NCBI RefSeq assembly: GCF_040358255.1
Contig: NZ_CP132938.1
Span: forward strand, 2,108,001-2,172,000
Direction: 5' to 3'
Source: Tunturibacter gelidoferens
Lineage (GTDB): Bacteria; Acidobacteriota; Terriglobia; Terriglobales; Acidobacteriaceae
DNA: 64,000 nt
Shown: piece by piece, positions 35,969-45,198 of the stretch
How positions within the stretch are numbered: the first letter of the stretch is position 1
Layout of the letters: each line of letters starts with the position of its first letter
Program-made: the position numbers and the translations under genes
Notes under the pieces: model-generated
Databases searched by the model: none
Told to the model about the DNA's origin: nothing
The model's input: only the letters and a program-made list of their open reading frames with translations

Positions 35969-36532
35969 TCAGAGGCTTCCGCGTCGATACTCTCCGCTCT
36001 TGCCTCCGGTTTTGCGTATCAATACGACGTCGCGGATTCGTATTCCTTTGTCGAGCGCTTTGGTCATGTCGTAGATGGTTAGCGCCGCGATTGAGGCTGC
36101 CACCATCGCTTCCATCTCAACGCCTGTGCCTGCAACTGTCGCTGCGGTTGCTTCGATCGCGACGCCACCTTCGACAATTTTTGTCTGTATGTCTACGAAG
36201 CTCAGTGCTATTTGATGACACATCGGAATGAGGCTTGAGGTTTGCTTCGCTGCTTGAATTCCCGCGAACCTCGCCACTTCGAGGGGATTGCCTTTGGGAT
36301 TTTGCGGCAGCGCCTCGAGCACCGCGTCGGACAGCTCGACGAACGCTGATGCCACGGCCTCGCGTCTTGTTGCCAGCTTGTCGCCGACATCCACCATGTG
36401 CGCTTCGCCGGCCTGATCGTAGTGCGACAGATGCAGCGGCACGGGGGACCGGGGAGGGAAGTCCGCATCATTGCCGAGAGGTTCGGGGGCGTCATCCATC
36501 AGCTGTTCGGAGGTGTAGTCTACGTCGTCCAT
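35969..36532 (-). CDS. moaC: Cyclic pyranopterin monophosphate synthase
   Basis: Molybdopterin synthesis, first step. 187 aa: the MoaC core begins near LSHYDQAGEAHMVDVGDK, with the conserved MCHQIALSFVDI and GTGVEMEAMVAASIAALTIYD blocks and the C-terminal KTGGKSGEYRR. There is an extra N-terminal stretch of about 30 residues. It follows moeA by nine bases in the same operon. Its end is two bases from the end of the egtD-like gene, so the two are convergent. Confidence 0.95.
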   Translation of the reverse strand: MDDVDYTSEQLMDDAPEPLGNDADFPPRSPVPLHLSHYDQAGEAHMVDVGDKLATRREAVASAFVELSDAVLEALPQNPKGNPLEVARFAGIQAAKQTSSLIPMCHQIALSFVDIQTKIVEGGVAIEATAATVAGTGVEMEAMVAASIAALTIYDMTKALDKGIRIRDVVLIRKTGGKSGEYRRGSL

Positions 36533-36541
36533 CCTACAAGC

Positions 36542-37777
36542 CTACCGCAGGAGAATCGTGATGACATCCCCGGTGGAGAAGTGATCTTTGTCGGGTGGGA
36601 GGACCGCATAGCAGTTCGCTTGCGCATTCGCGGCCAAGTCGCCTGATCCCTGCCAGCCTACCAATCGTACCTCTGGGCGGACTCGGTTGGAGGTCCATCT
36701 GGCGGGGAGCACACGCATCAGGCCGGCCTTTCCTGCGAGGCCCTCTGCCAGCGTCGCCTGCAGAAAACGCGGGCCCTGGACTTCGGACCCGCCCATCGCA
36801 CGGAGCACCGGTTCGACGAAACAATGGAAGGTCACTTGAGTCGAGACGGGGTTTCCGGGCAGGCCGAAAAAAAATTGGGCAGGGAACTGGTCGTCAGCCG
36901 GCAACCTGCCGAAGACCAGGGGTTTGCCTGGCTGCATCTTGACGCCGGTGAAGAAAAACTCTGCGCCCAGGCTTTGCAGTACCTCTTCGACCAGGTCGTA
37001 CTTGCCCATGGAAACGCCACCGGACAGCAGCAGAAGTTCGCAATGGCGTGCGGAACGAATGGTTTGTTCGAGTTCAGGTCGCCGGTCCGGAGCAATCGGG
37101 AGCTGGACGGGTTCTCCGCCAGCGTGCCTGATCAGCTCAGACAGACCGTAGCTGTTCGAGTTTCTGATCTGGTGCGGCCCGGGCGTCGCTGCGAGGTCGA
37201 CAAGTTCGTCTCCAGTTGCGACGATGGCTACCTTTGGCCTGCGATAGATCTTTAGCTCTGTGTATCCGCAGGAGGCGGCGAGAGCTACCTCCGCGCCCTC
37301 GATTTTAGAGCCAGAGGCCAATACTGTTTGGCCGGCCCGGGCCTCGCTTCCCTGGGGAACGATGTTTTCTCCGCTTCGAATCGTGCGTCCAGCAAGTAAG
37401 CGTATCGAGTTGTTGGTGCGTTCCACATGTTCGATCATCACGACAGCGTCGGCGCCTGCTGGAGTTGGTGCGCCGGTCATGATTTCAATCGCGGTATTTT
37501 GTTCGAGGGTGCTGCCCCGCCACTGCTCACCGGCCCTGACCTGGCCGACTACCTTCAATGGACCGAGCGTGTCGGACGCCCGCACAGCAAACCCGTCTCG
37601 GGTCGACCTATTGAATGGCGGCTGATCGCGATCCGCGAGCACGGGCTGGGCGAGTACGCGGTCTCCGCAGGCCAGCAGCGCGAGCGGTTCGCTTGGCGGA
37701 CGTGGAAGATCGGTTGCGTGTTGAAGCACCTTCGTCAGAGCTTCATCGAAACCGAGAACTGCGGCCGCTGACTGCAT
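36542..37777 (-). CDS. moeA: Molybdopterin molybdenumtransferase
   Basis: Inserts molybdate into adenylated molybdopterin. 411 aa. The N-terminal RDQPPFNRSTRDGFAVRASD region, AIEIMTGAPTPAGADAVVMIEHVE and LLLSGGVSMGKYDLVEEVL are classic MoeA motifs; GLPGNPVSTQVTF is the core loop. AAGGAGAAGAGG precedes the ATG. Operon with moaC. Confidence 0.96.
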   Translation of the reverse strand: MQSAAAVLGFDEALTKVLQHATDLPRPPSEPLALLACGDRVLAQPVLADRDQPPFNRSTRDGFAVRASDTLGPLKVVGQVRAGEQWRGSTLEQNTAIEIMTGAPTPAGADAVVMIEHVERTNNSIRLLAGRTIRSGENIVPQGSEARAGQTVLASGSKIEGAEVALAASCGYTELKIYRRPKVAIVATGDELVDLAATPGPHQIRNSNSYGLSELIRHAGGEPVQLPIAPDRRPELEQTIRSARHCELLLLSGGVSMGKYDLVEEVLQSLGAEFFFTGVKMQPGKPLVFGRLPADDQFPAQFFFGLPGNPVSTQVTFHCFVEPVLRAMGGSEVQGPRFLQATLAEGLAGKAGLMRVLPARWTSNRVRPEVRLVGWQGSGDLAANAQANCYAVLPPDKDHFSTGDVITILLR

Positions 37778-37812
37778 CCTCTTCTCCTTCAGCTATCAGC
37801 GTGACAAATGGA

Positions 37813-37842
37813 AAGGCCCCGAGCGGGGTCGCCCGGGGCCTT
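37813..37842. terminator. Hairpin between moeA and the TPR gene
   Basis: AAGGCCCCG (37813-37821) pairs with CGGGGCCTT (37834-37842) with a 12-base loop. There is CCGGTTTTT on the + side and only TCCATTTG on the - side. The upstream gene on the - strand is the TPR gene, so termination leftward is likely but the T-run is weak. Confidence 0.55.
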
Positions 37843-37858
37843 CCGGTTTTTCCGGCGC

Positions 37859-39052
37859 TTATTTCTTTCCAGCTTTGAAGGTCGACTTTATCGGTGCGCC
37901 GATGCCTTCGAGAATACCCTTCACATCAGCAGCATGTGGTCCGTCCGGAGCCAGTTCAAGGTATTCCTGATAGGCTTCGACGCAACCCGGTGGCGCTACA
38001 ATCTTCTGGGTTTTCGGATCGACTGTTGCCTGTGGAATGAGCGCCTGTCCCTTGATGTAATAAGCATCCGCCTTCTTCGGATCGGCTGCGATTGCCTTGT
38101 CGGCAGCAGCACCCGCCTCGGTCAGTTTGCCTGAGTTGTAGAGGGTTGCGGCCTCGTTGAAGAAGTACATTCCGGCCTTTTCCGGTTGGGCCTTGGCAGC
38201 CTGCTCGTAGGCGTCGGAGGAGGCCTTGGCGTCACCCAGACGGGCCTCCGCCTGTCCCAACTGGTTGTAAGCTACGCCGGCGGTTTCGGGGTTTGGTTTC
38301 TTGGAAGCGGCATTCAGATCCGCGGCTTTTTTATAGGAGGCAGCGGCATCGGTGTACTTCTGGAGGATGGCCGGATCCGTCGGTGAGGTGCCAGCTGCTT
38401 TAGCTGCCTTTGCTGCGGTCTCTCCGCTCCCAAGTTGAGCATCACCAAGGGTGACCCACAGAATTCCCTCGTCGGGCTTGGTTTCGGTGGCCTGCTTCAT
38501 GGCGGTGATTGCGGAGTCGTAGTTGCCAGCCTTGTTGTCGGCGCGGGCCTGAGTCAGAAGGGCGTTGAGGTTCTGAATCTTCGCGTTGCCGGCGACGACC
38601 TCGGCGTTCTTCTTCTTGTACTCTTCGAGCGCCTTCCGGTCTTCGGGGCTCATCTTACTGATGTACTCCGCGCGCGACATGTCGAAATCGAGGAGCTTGT
38701 CTTCGTCTTTCGCAATCGGAACACTCTCGTTGAAGTCCAAGCTCTTATCGTCCTGGAAGACGAAGACTACATAGGTCCCAGCCACGATCCCGGTTCCTTT
38801 GTAGTTGCCATCTTGATCGATGGGAAACTTGTAGGGGTACTTTCGGTCCTTCGCGTCAGACGAACGATCCGTTGTGAGCCTGACTTCGCCCTTTGTAATT
38901 GGCAGGCCGGCGGGATTGAGAATGTGGCCATGAATGCTTGCGGTTCCCGCGGGCGGGGCTGCTTGTGCTTTCAAGCGTGTGGGCTGCGCGATTGCCAGGA
39001 TTACCAGCAGAGCGGCTGCCAGGGTGCTTATCTTCCATCCGATACGTTTCAT
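37859..39052 (-). CDS. Exported TPR protein with carboxypeptidase-regulatory-like domain
   Basis: 397 aa. Signal peptide (LAAALLVILAIAQPTRLKAQ). Residues 30-110 look like a carboxypeptidase regulatory-like beta domain (GTASIHGHILNPAGLPITKG). Residues 150-390 contain tetratricopeptide repeats, e.g. NAKIQNLNALLTQARADNK and GDAKASSDAYEQAAKAQPEK. Function unknown; TPR proteins often scaffold periplasmic complexes. An AGGAG lies 11 bases before the ATG. Confidence 0.85.
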   Translation of the reverse strand: MKRIGWKISTLAAALLVILAIAQPTRLKAQAAPPAGTASIHGHILNPAGLPITKGEVRLTTDRSSDAKDRKYPYKFPIDQDGNYKGTGIVAGTYVVFVFQDDKSLDFNESVPIAKDEDKLLDFDMSRAEYISKMSPEDRKALEEYKKKNAEVVAGNAKIQNLNALLTQARADNKAGNYDSAITAMKQATETKPDEGILWVTLGDAQLGSGETAAKAAKAAGTSPTDPAILQKYTDAAASYKKAADLNAASKKPNPETAGVAYNQLGQAEARLGDAKASSDAYEQAAKAQPEKAGMYFFNEAATLYNSGKLTEAGAAADKAIAADPKKADAYYIKGQALIPQATVDPKTQKIVAPPGCVEAYQEYLELAPDGPHAADVKGILEGIGAPIKSTFKAGKK

Positions 39053-39143
39053 GCTCTTATCTTCTCCTGGCCCATTAGTGGGGGCGTAAGTCTTCGTTGC
39101 AAAACAGTTCTTGCTTCCTCAAATTTGATGCAAAATGCAGCGG

Positions 39144-39839
39144 TCACGCGACCGCATACGATATGGGATCGACCGCTCCGGCGTCACGAAATGCCCGCAG
39201 TCGCAGAACGCAGCTCTCGCAAACGCCGCAGGCCTCGGTCTCGCCGGAATAGCATGACCAACTTACATGGAAGGGTGCACCGAGTTCAACTCCCAACCGG
39301 ACGATCTCGCTCTTGCGCATCTGGATCAGCGGAGTGACGACCTGGATCTGTCCGTCTTTGGTGCCCATCCTGATTAGCTGATTGAACGCTTCATAATACG
39401 CTGGCCGACAGTCGGGATACCCCGAACTGTCCTGTTCGACGGCCCCGATAAAGACCTTCTTGGCACCCAGAACCTCGGCCCAGCTTACCGCGGCTGAGAG
39501 GAAATGCGCATTTCGGAATGGAACATAAGTGATTGGGACTTCGTTTCCGATGGTCGCTTCCTCCCCCGCCGCCGGTACGGCAATCGAGGCATCGGTCAGC
39601 GCCGACCCTCCGATTCGGCGAAACAGGTCGATCTTGAGATGCAGCAGCTCTTTCACTCCGACGATGCGGGCGACCTCCTGTGCGGAGTGCAGTTCCCTCG
39701 ATTCCGTTCTCTGGCCGTAGCTGAAGTGGAGGGCGAAGACGTCGTAGTCTCGGGCCGTGAGCGCGGCGCAGACGCTGGAGTCCATTCCGCCTGACAGGCA
39801 GAGGACGGCTCGTGGGCGGCCTTGCTCATCCTTCGTCAT
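39144..39839 (-). CDS. queC: 7-cyano-7-deazaguanine synthase
   Basis: Converts 7-carboxy-7-deazaguanine to preQ0 using ATP and ammonia. 231 aa. P-loop SGGMDSSV near residues 16-23, QRTESRELHSAQ, and the zinc ligands near the C-terminus: CYSGETEACGVCESC. It is the last gene of a leftward run with DUF2007 and DUF3108, overlapping the DUF2007 gene by 14 bases. The other queuosine genes, queD and queE, lie 17 kb away. Confidence 0.96.
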   Translation of the reverse strand: MTKDEQGRPRAVLCLSGGMDSSVCAALTARDYDVFALHFSYGQRTESRELHSAQEVARIVGVKELLHLKIDLFRRIGGSALTDASIAVPAAGEEATIGNEVPITYVPFRNAHFLSAAVSWAEVLGAKKVFIGAVEQDSSGYPDCRPAYYEAFNQLIRMGTKDGQIQVVTPLIQMRKSEIVRLGVELGAPFHVSWSCYSGETEACGVCESCVLRLRAFRDAGAVDPISYAVA

Positions 39840-40143
39840 CGCCTGCCTCCAACTCGCGCTGTTCGGATGGGGTCAGTTCATCTCCGGTCAACTCGCCGAC
39901 GGACTCGCCGAGAATCTCCCGTGCGGTCTCTTCGTCCTGCTTGTGCACCAGCAGCCTTGCTCGAAAGGCCAACGCCAGCAGGCTATTGGCGTTCTCGCCC
40001 TGCAGGAAACACTCGATTCCCGCCGACTCGAGCATTCCTTTCGCCATCTGGGCATTCACGGGCTCGAGAAACTTGCCTACGGTTACGAACTTGTCTGGAT
40101 CTTTGTCTGGATCTAATGCTGCGTCGTGTTTTGAATCTGCCAT
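39826..40143 (-). CDS. DUF2007-domain protein
   Basis: 105 aa: the middle matches the small DUF2007 domain (TVGKFLEPVNAQMAKGMLESAGIECFLQGE) often annotated as putative signal-transducing protein. An acidic C-terminus follows. The start is the ATG at 40143 because the preceding codon is TTG. It overlaps queC by 14 bases and sits 18 bases after the DUF3108 gene; translational coupling to queC is likely. Confidence 0.78.
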   Translation of the reverse strand: MADSKHDAALDPDKDPDKFVTVGKFLEPVNAQMAKGMLESAGIECFLQGENANSLLALAFRARLLVHKQDEETAREILGESVGELTGDELTPSEQRELEAGDDEG

Positions 40144-40161
40144 CAAAAGCCGTCTTTCTTC

Positions 40162-40977
40162 TTATTTTGTATCGTACGACTGCAGGTGGAAGGTGATCGT
40201 CCCCCAGAACAGCCGTGCCTGAATCTGCACGGGCATGTGACGTGCGTCGTCGGTATACCAAACCCAGATATGGCCGCGGTTTTTTACGATTCCCTCATCC
40301 GCGGTTGGCTCTACTTTTAGCGTCTCGAAGGTTCCGGCTGGGGTCTTGATCTCTTCTTTGGATTCAACCTTCATTGCCACGGTCACGGTGCGCATCGAGT
40401 CCGCCAAGGGGAACCGGATACTTTGGCCGACCGCCATTGGCTGCGACGCTGCATAAAAGATTGCCGAGAGGGAGTCGGTTACGCAGGCTGGAATCGAGGC
40501 CACTTGCTCCTTCGAGGTTCCCTTGACCAGATTTTTCTCGATCTGTTTTTGCTTGCCCTGGGAGTAATCGAAGCTCAGCTCGCTGGAGACCTTTCTGCGC
40601 CCTTCCTGTAATTGTTTGCTGAATCCGGTGGAGCAACCGGTCTTGGTGTCGAACCCGGCCTGGAACTTGTCTACGACGGGGAAGAGCATGGTCACGGCGC
40701 CGGTTGAGTCTGCGGTGGCTGTAATCTTTTGCACTGTCCCTTGCTGTTCGAGTTGAAATACTGCTGTGCCCGCCGTAAAGACACGCCAGTCAACAGTAAA
40801 AGTAAGGGTTTGTTTTTCGGGAAAGGGAAAGCCTGGCTGCGGAGGCTGCAGGGTTGGAATGACTACCGGCGCTGGTTTGGCGCCTAACCCCAGAAGCTGC
40901 GCACTCGCCGTCAGCGAACCTATGGAACACGACATCAGGAAGAAAGATGCAAGGAAAGACCGTTCCGGCTTCAGCAA
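40162..40977 (-). CDS. DUF3108-domain exported protein
   Basis: 271 aa with a signal peptide (SFFLMSCSIGSLTASAQ). The mature part fits the DUF3108 beta-barrel family: FPEKQTLTFTVDWRVFTAGT, SYDTK at the end, and VWYTDDARHMPVQIQARLFW. DUF3108 proteins are periplasmic and of unknown role, often encoded near envelope or polysaccharide genes. The first codon is TTG (40977). It is the fifth gene in the Kdo/lipid A group. Confidence 0.82.
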   Translation of the reverse strand: MLKPERSFLASFFLMSCSIGSLTASAQLLGLGAKPAPVVIPTLQPPQPGFPFPEKQTLTFTVDWRVFTAGTAVFQLEQQGTVQKITATADSTGAVTMLFPVVDKFQAGFDTKTGCSTGFSKQLQEGRRKVSSELSFDYSQGKQKQIEKNLVKGTSKEQVASIPACVTDSLSAIFYAASQPMAVGQSIRFPLADSMRTVTVAMKVESKEEIKTPAGTFETLKVEPTADEGIVKNRGHIWVWYTDDARHMPVQIQARLFWGTITFHLQSYDTK

Positions 40978-41035
40978 AGGGCAGCACTCTCACGAGTTGA
41001 AGTTTGTGGGCCATTCCGCCCCAGCCTCCGCGCCT

Positions 41036-41629
41036 TCAGCGCAGACCCCCCGCCACCCCGTGGTGATGGAGAAAAAGCCGGACCGCCAGCGCTAGATAGA
41101 TTGCGCCAGCACCCATTAGAGCATTGTACTCGCGGTGGTGCTGCCACTGTTGCCAGGAGAATCTGCCTCCGCTGGCATTCTGGTTCGCCGGAAATGTCGC
41201 CGGGGTCAGTCGCGGCAGCAGACGGGGCACCTTGGTGGAATAGTCATCGAAGCCTGCAAAGTGCTCTCGCAGATAGGCTTCCTCGCTATAAATTGTGGGG
41301 ATGTAGATGGCCGCAAAAAGTGCGGTCAGCGCAATAAGAATCGCCCAACTGCCTGCTGCTGCTGCGAATCCGAAGGCGATTAGCATCGAGCCCAGGTAGA
41401 GCGGATTTCGCGTGTAGGCGTAGGGGCCTGTGAATGTCAGCTCAGCGTTTTTGCGCACATAGCCAGCCGCGTAGGCTCGCAGCCATACGCCGGGTACTAC
41501 CAACAGGAGGCTGAGCAGCATGGTTTTCCCGGTCGGTCGTGCCAGCCACAGAAATACGGCGGCGAAGGCGAATCCGAGCGGTACGCGGATCCGCCGGGCT
41601 ATCTTTTGCCATGTTGTTCGTTCGCTCAC
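41036..41629 (-). CDS. ICMT/phospholipid methyltransferase-like membrane protein
   Basis: 197 aa with four or five membrane segments. The C-terminal part has the isoprenylcysteine carboxyl methyltransferase pattern: AYTRNPLYLGSMLIAFGFA and EEAYLREHFAGFDDY. In bacteria such enzymes methylate lipids or unknown targets. The GTG start overlaps the stop of the GT9 gene (GTGA). Location in a lipopolysaccharide operon suggests action on a lipid, an inference. Confidence 0.82.
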   Translation of the reverse strand: MSERTTWQKIARRIRVPLGFAFAAVFLWLARPTGKTMLLSLLLVVPGVWLRAYAAGYVRKNAELTFTGPYAYTRNPLYLGSMLIAFGFAAAAGSWAILIALTALFAAIYIPTIYSEEAYLREHFAGFDDYSTKVPRLLPRLTPATFPANQNASGGRFSWQQWQHHREYNALMGAGAIYLALAVRLFLHHHGVAGGLR

Positions 41630-42777
41630 AGCTTTACCTTATCTTGTCCGCTGCGGAGCAGCTCCAGCGCTGCTTCTACAACCTCGTCCGTTGATATCTG
41701 CATGAGCCCCGGCTCCGTCTCTGCGTGCCGCGAGTGGTCTGTTCGGCTGGACTCGTGTCGCAACACTCGCGCCTTTGAACTGTCGGTCATGTAAGGGCCG
41801 TTGCGAGAGGGATCGGTGGGGCCGTATAAACCGACTGTGGGACGGTCCAGGGTGGCTGCGAGGTGCAGTGGTCCGGTGTCCCCGGCGATCACCACTCCGG
41901 CGCGGCGCACGAGCGCAATCATCTGCTCGACGGAGCAGGGAACGGAAGTGGCAAAACCATCGCTGGCGTCAACGACTGCATCTGCAAATCGATGGCCGGG
42001 AGCTTCGTTTACGAGTGAGTGAAATCCGGCTCGGCCCAGAGCTGCAGCGACGGCGGCGTATCTCTCCGCGGGCCATTGCTTGGCCCCCCAGCCGGCTGTA
42101 GGGGCGAGGAAGACGAATCCGTCTCTGATCGATGAGGTCTGGGCTAGAAGTCTGTCGCACCATAACTCGGCCTTCGGGTCTATAGGCAGCGTTACTGCTG
42201 CTGGTCTCAGAGTTTCTCCCACGGCAGCGCCTAGTAGCTCGCACGCCTGCTCCACTACGTGGGTAGCGGTGGTTGCTATCCGATGTCGATAGAGCCAACG
42301 CGCAGGAGTTTCACGAGGCCTCGCTGGCCCGGCAAAGACCGGTGTGGCCGCCATTCGCCCCACGAGTGCGGACTTTATCGACCCCTGCATGTCAACGCAG
42401 ACGTCATACCGGGCTGCACGGAGTTCACGACGCGTCGTATTGATCTCGGCCAGAGTGGAGAGAGCAAAGGGGCGGTTGCTCCAAGCTTTGGCAGGCACGG
42501 GGTGCCATCGATCGATCAATGGCTTGCTTCCGCTTCGTTCTGCTTTGTGGGAGATCCGGTTGAAGTCCGTTGAAGCCTGCAGCAGTCCGCTCCAGGCGGG
42601 TTCGATCGCCCAACCGATAAACCACTCGGGATGCTTCTCGCGCAATGCAGCGACCGCGGGCATCGCGTGGAGCACATCTCCCATCGCGCCAATCCTTACA
42701 ATCAAGACGCTTCGCGAAGAATCTGACGTGTGGGTTGCGACACTGCGCGACGGTGAGGGCGTGAGTTCAGTGGCCAA
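41626..42777 (-). CDS. Glycosyltransferase family 9 (heptosyltransferase-like)
   Basis: 383 aa, GT-B fold. LIVRIGAMGDVLHAMPAVAA at the start and VIAGDTGPLHLAATLDRPTVGLYGPTDP near the C-terminus are hallmarks of ADP-heptose:LPS heptosyltransferases of the WaaC/RfaF type. The precise sugar and acceptor are not known. The first codon is a TTG at 42777. The gene lies between lpxK and ICMT in the operon. Confidence 0.88.
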   Translation of the reverse strand: MATELTPSPSRSVATHTSDSSRSVLIVRIGAMGDVLHAMPAVAALREKHPEWFIGWAIEPAWSGLLQASTDFNRISHKAERSGSKPLIDRWHPVPAKAWSNRPFALSTLAEINTTRRELRAARYDVCVDMQGSIKSALVGRMAATPVFAGPARPRETPARWLYRHRIATTATHVVEQACELLGAAVGETLRPAAVTLPIDPKAELWCDRLLAQTSSIRDGFVFLAPTAGWGAKQWPAERYAAVAAALGRAGFHSLVNEAPGHRFADAVVDASDGFATSVPCSVEQMIALVRRAGVVIAGDTGPLHLAATLDRPTVGLYGPTDPSRNGPYMTDSSKARVLRHESSRTDHSRHAETEPGLMQISTDEVVEAALELLRSGQDKVKL

Positions 42778-42807
42778 GCCTTCATTTTCTCATGCAGGAC
42801 CCAATCC

Positions 42808-43845
42808 CTAGCGGCCCTGGCGTCGGCGGCGATCGAGCCGGCCCACGAGCGCTACCAACTGCTCCAGCGCTTGCTTCTCATCCAGCAGTTCGACGCAGAG
42901 ACGCGCCACGACAATGGGGCCTACCGTTTCCAGCCGGTCTCGGAGGGTGGGTGTCAGCTTCACGGCATCCTTTTCGGTGGTCACAAATCCATTCGCTTCG
43001 ACCGCGCGCGCCTGCTGCATCAAACGCGCAATATCGTCTTCGTCGTAGGCATGGTGATCTTCGAAGGCCACTGTCTGCATGGCCTCATAACCCTGCGCCG
43101 CCAGCATCCGGGTAAAGTTTTCAGGTCTCGCGATTCCGCAAAAAGCAAACGGCATCGTTGGCAGCGTTACTTCGCCGCCCTCCCCCAGGCTCAACCTCCG
43201 GCGAATGATCCAGATCGAAGGCCTGCCCTTGGAGTGGCTCAATCCATCGACTACGCTTCTGAGTGTGTCCGCCTCGTCCTCTCGGAGAACCACAACATCG
43301 GCCTGCGCTATCGCCTCGAGCGGTTCTCTCAGGTTTCCGGCTGGCAGTAGCGTGTCCTCAACATCCTCCTGGGTCAGCAAGACGATATCGATGTCGCGAG
43401 CCAGCCGCCGGTGCTGAAATCCGTCATCCAGCAGATGAACTACCAACTTTTCCGAAGGCTCGCCCTGCTCTGCCATCATGCCGGCCTGATAGCGGTCTGC
43501 TCCCACGTACACCGGGACGCCAGAGCGCTGAGCCAGCAAGACGGGCTCATCACCATGCCAACGGGCGTCGTCGAACGGTTCGACCCTTGCAATCATCTCC
43601 GAGCTGCGTTTATACCCTCGCGTGAGGATTCGTACCGCGTAGCCGCGATGGCGCAGAATGCCAGCCAGCATCAACACAACAGGTGTTTTGCCCGCGCCAC
43701 CCGCCGAGACGCTACCGATGCTGATCACAGTGCTCTCCAGATGGTTGCGCTTCAACCAGCCCCAAGCAAACAGCTGCTTTTTGAGCGCAAGCGCAGCTCC
43801 GTACAGGGGAGACATCGGAAGCAGCCATGGTCGCCGCACACTCAT
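42808..43845 (-). CDS. lpxK: Tetraacyldisaccharide 4'-kinase
   Basis: Phosphorylates the 4' position of the lipid A precursor at the inner membrane. 345 aa. Walker A-like SVGSAGGAGKTPV sits as ISIGSVSAGGAGKTPVVLML near residue 45; the DGFQH motif appears as LLDDGFQHRRLARDID. The N-terminus is amphipathic. ATGA overlap with waaA: translation is coupled. Confidence 0.95.
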   Translation of the reverse strand: MSVRRPWLLPMSPLYGAALALKKQLFAWGWLKRNHLESTVISIGSVSAGGAGKTPVVLMLAGILRHRGYAVRILTRGYKRSSEMIARVEPFDDARWHGDEPVLLAQRSGVPVYVGADRYQAGMMAEQGEPSEKLVVHLLDDGFQHRRLARDIDIVLLTQEDVEDTLLPAGNLREPLEAIAQADVVVLREDEADTLRSVVDGLSHSKGRPSIWIIRRRLSLGEGGEVTLPTMPFAFCGIARPENFTRMLAAQGYEAMQTVAFEDHHAYDEDDIARLMQQARAVEANGFVTTEKDAVKLTPTLRDRLETVGPIVVARLCVELLDEKQALEQLVALVGRLDRRRRQGR

Positions 43846-45140
43846 CGCGTGGTCCTCACCCTCTCCTCCAACAGTGAGACGACGGCCTGTGCCGTCCGCG
43901 CTGCTGCTCCTGCTTGAGCTTCAAATACTGCTCGTCCGCGTTCTCCGAGTGCCCGTGAGGCTGCCTCGTCCTGCAACATCGCGATCAGCGTCTCTGCAAG
44001 CTTTTCGTTTGCGACGATGCGAATCGCTTCTGCCTCTTGCATGGTCTTTACGATCTCACGAAAGTTCTCGAAGGAAGGCCCCATCAGCACCGGCACTCCA
44101 AACTGCGCTGGTTCCAGCGGGTTGTGTCCACCCTTTGGAACCAGGCTGCCCCCGATGAAGGCCACGGACGCCAATCCGTACACCGATGCAAGATCTCCTA
44201 TCGTGTCCAGCAGGAGGATCGTTCCGCCGACAACGGGGTTGGGATTCTGCGTGAGTTGGCTGCACTGGAGGAATGGAGTTCCGCTTCTTCGAATCAGCTG
44301 CAAAACTTCCTCAAAGCGGTCCTTGTGCCGCGGAGCTATCAGGAGCGACGCATCCGGAATAGCTTGCCGGATCGCAGGCCACGTAGCGAGGAGGGTCTCT
44401 TCTTCGCCGGCAAGGGTGCTCCCGGCGACAACCAGTCTTGTGCCGGAGAGTATCGACGCGATTCGCTTTGTCATCTCGTTGTCGGTCCTTGCCTGCACGT
44501 CATACTTCAGATTCCCGGTCACCCGCACACGTGTCTCGGAAGCGCCGATTTTTATCAGCCTGTCCGCGGTTTCGGTACTTTGCGCAAGAAACAGAGCAAT
44601 CATCTCCAGGAACGGTCGCCAAAGTCGCCGCAGCCGCATGTATCGCGGAAACGACCGATCCGAGATCCGCGCATTCACCACTACAACCGGCATTCCATCC
44701 CTGGTGCACTCCGCGATCAGCCGCGGCCAAAGCTCGCTCTCCATGAGCACCAGCATCTTCGGCTGCAGTACGCGCAGATACTTCCTTACGGAAAATTTGA
44801 GGTCCAACGGCAGATAAAACACCGGTGAATCCGGAAGCCTCTCCTTTGCAAGCCTCTGTCCCGTCTCCGTGGTGGTCGAAACCGCCACCAGCCAACCCGG
44901 CAGCCTCTGCTTCAGTTCGCGTATCAACTGCGTTGCGGCCATCACCTCACCGACGCTTACCGCATGTACCCAAACCACACTGCGTCCGGCTGCGCTCGCG
45001 TGCAACCCCTTCGACACCAACCCTAGTCGTTGCCGCAGCCCCGCCCTATATCGCCCGCTGGTTGCCATTCGCACTAACCAGTACGGAGCGACTACCACCA
45101 GTACGGCCAGCAATAACGAGCTATAGATCACCATCATCAC
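43842..45140 (-). CDS. waaA: 3-deoxy-D-manno-octulosonic acid transferase
   Basis: Adds Kdo residues to lipid IVA. 432 aa. N-terminal membrane anchor (SSLLLAVLVVVAPYWLVRMA), then the GT30 domain: VWVHAVSVGEVMAATQLIREL, STTTETGQRLA, MESELWPRLIAECTRDGMPV and FIGGSLVPKGGHNPLEPAQF are family signatures. First gene of the leftward operon and convergent-divergent with the exported protein upstream. Confidence 0.96.
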   Translation of the reverse strand: MMMVIYSSLLLAVLVVVAPYWLVRMATSGRYRAGLRQRLGLVSKGLHASAAGRSVVWVHAVSVGEVMAATQLIRELKQRLPGWLVAVSTTTETGQRLAKERLPDSPVFYLPLDLKFSVRKYLRVLQPKMLVLMESELWPRLIAECTRDGMPVVVVNARISDRSFPRYMRLRRLWRPFLEMIALFLAQSTETADRLIKIGASETRVRVTGNLKYDVQARTDNEMTKRIASILSGTRLVVAGSTLAGEEETLLATWPAIRQAIPDASLLIAPRHKDRFEEVLQLIRRSGTPFLQCSQLTQNPNPVVGGTILLLDTIGDLASVYGLASVAFIGGSLVPKGGHNPLEPAQFGVPVLMGPSFENFREIVKTMQEAEAIRIVANEKLAETLIAMLQDEAASRALGERGRAVFEAQAGAAARTAQAVVSLLEERVRTTR

Positions 45141-45198
45141 TGTCGCCGAGCCCTCGCTTTACGTTGTACGCCAGCGGAGATGATAATCAACCTTGGCT

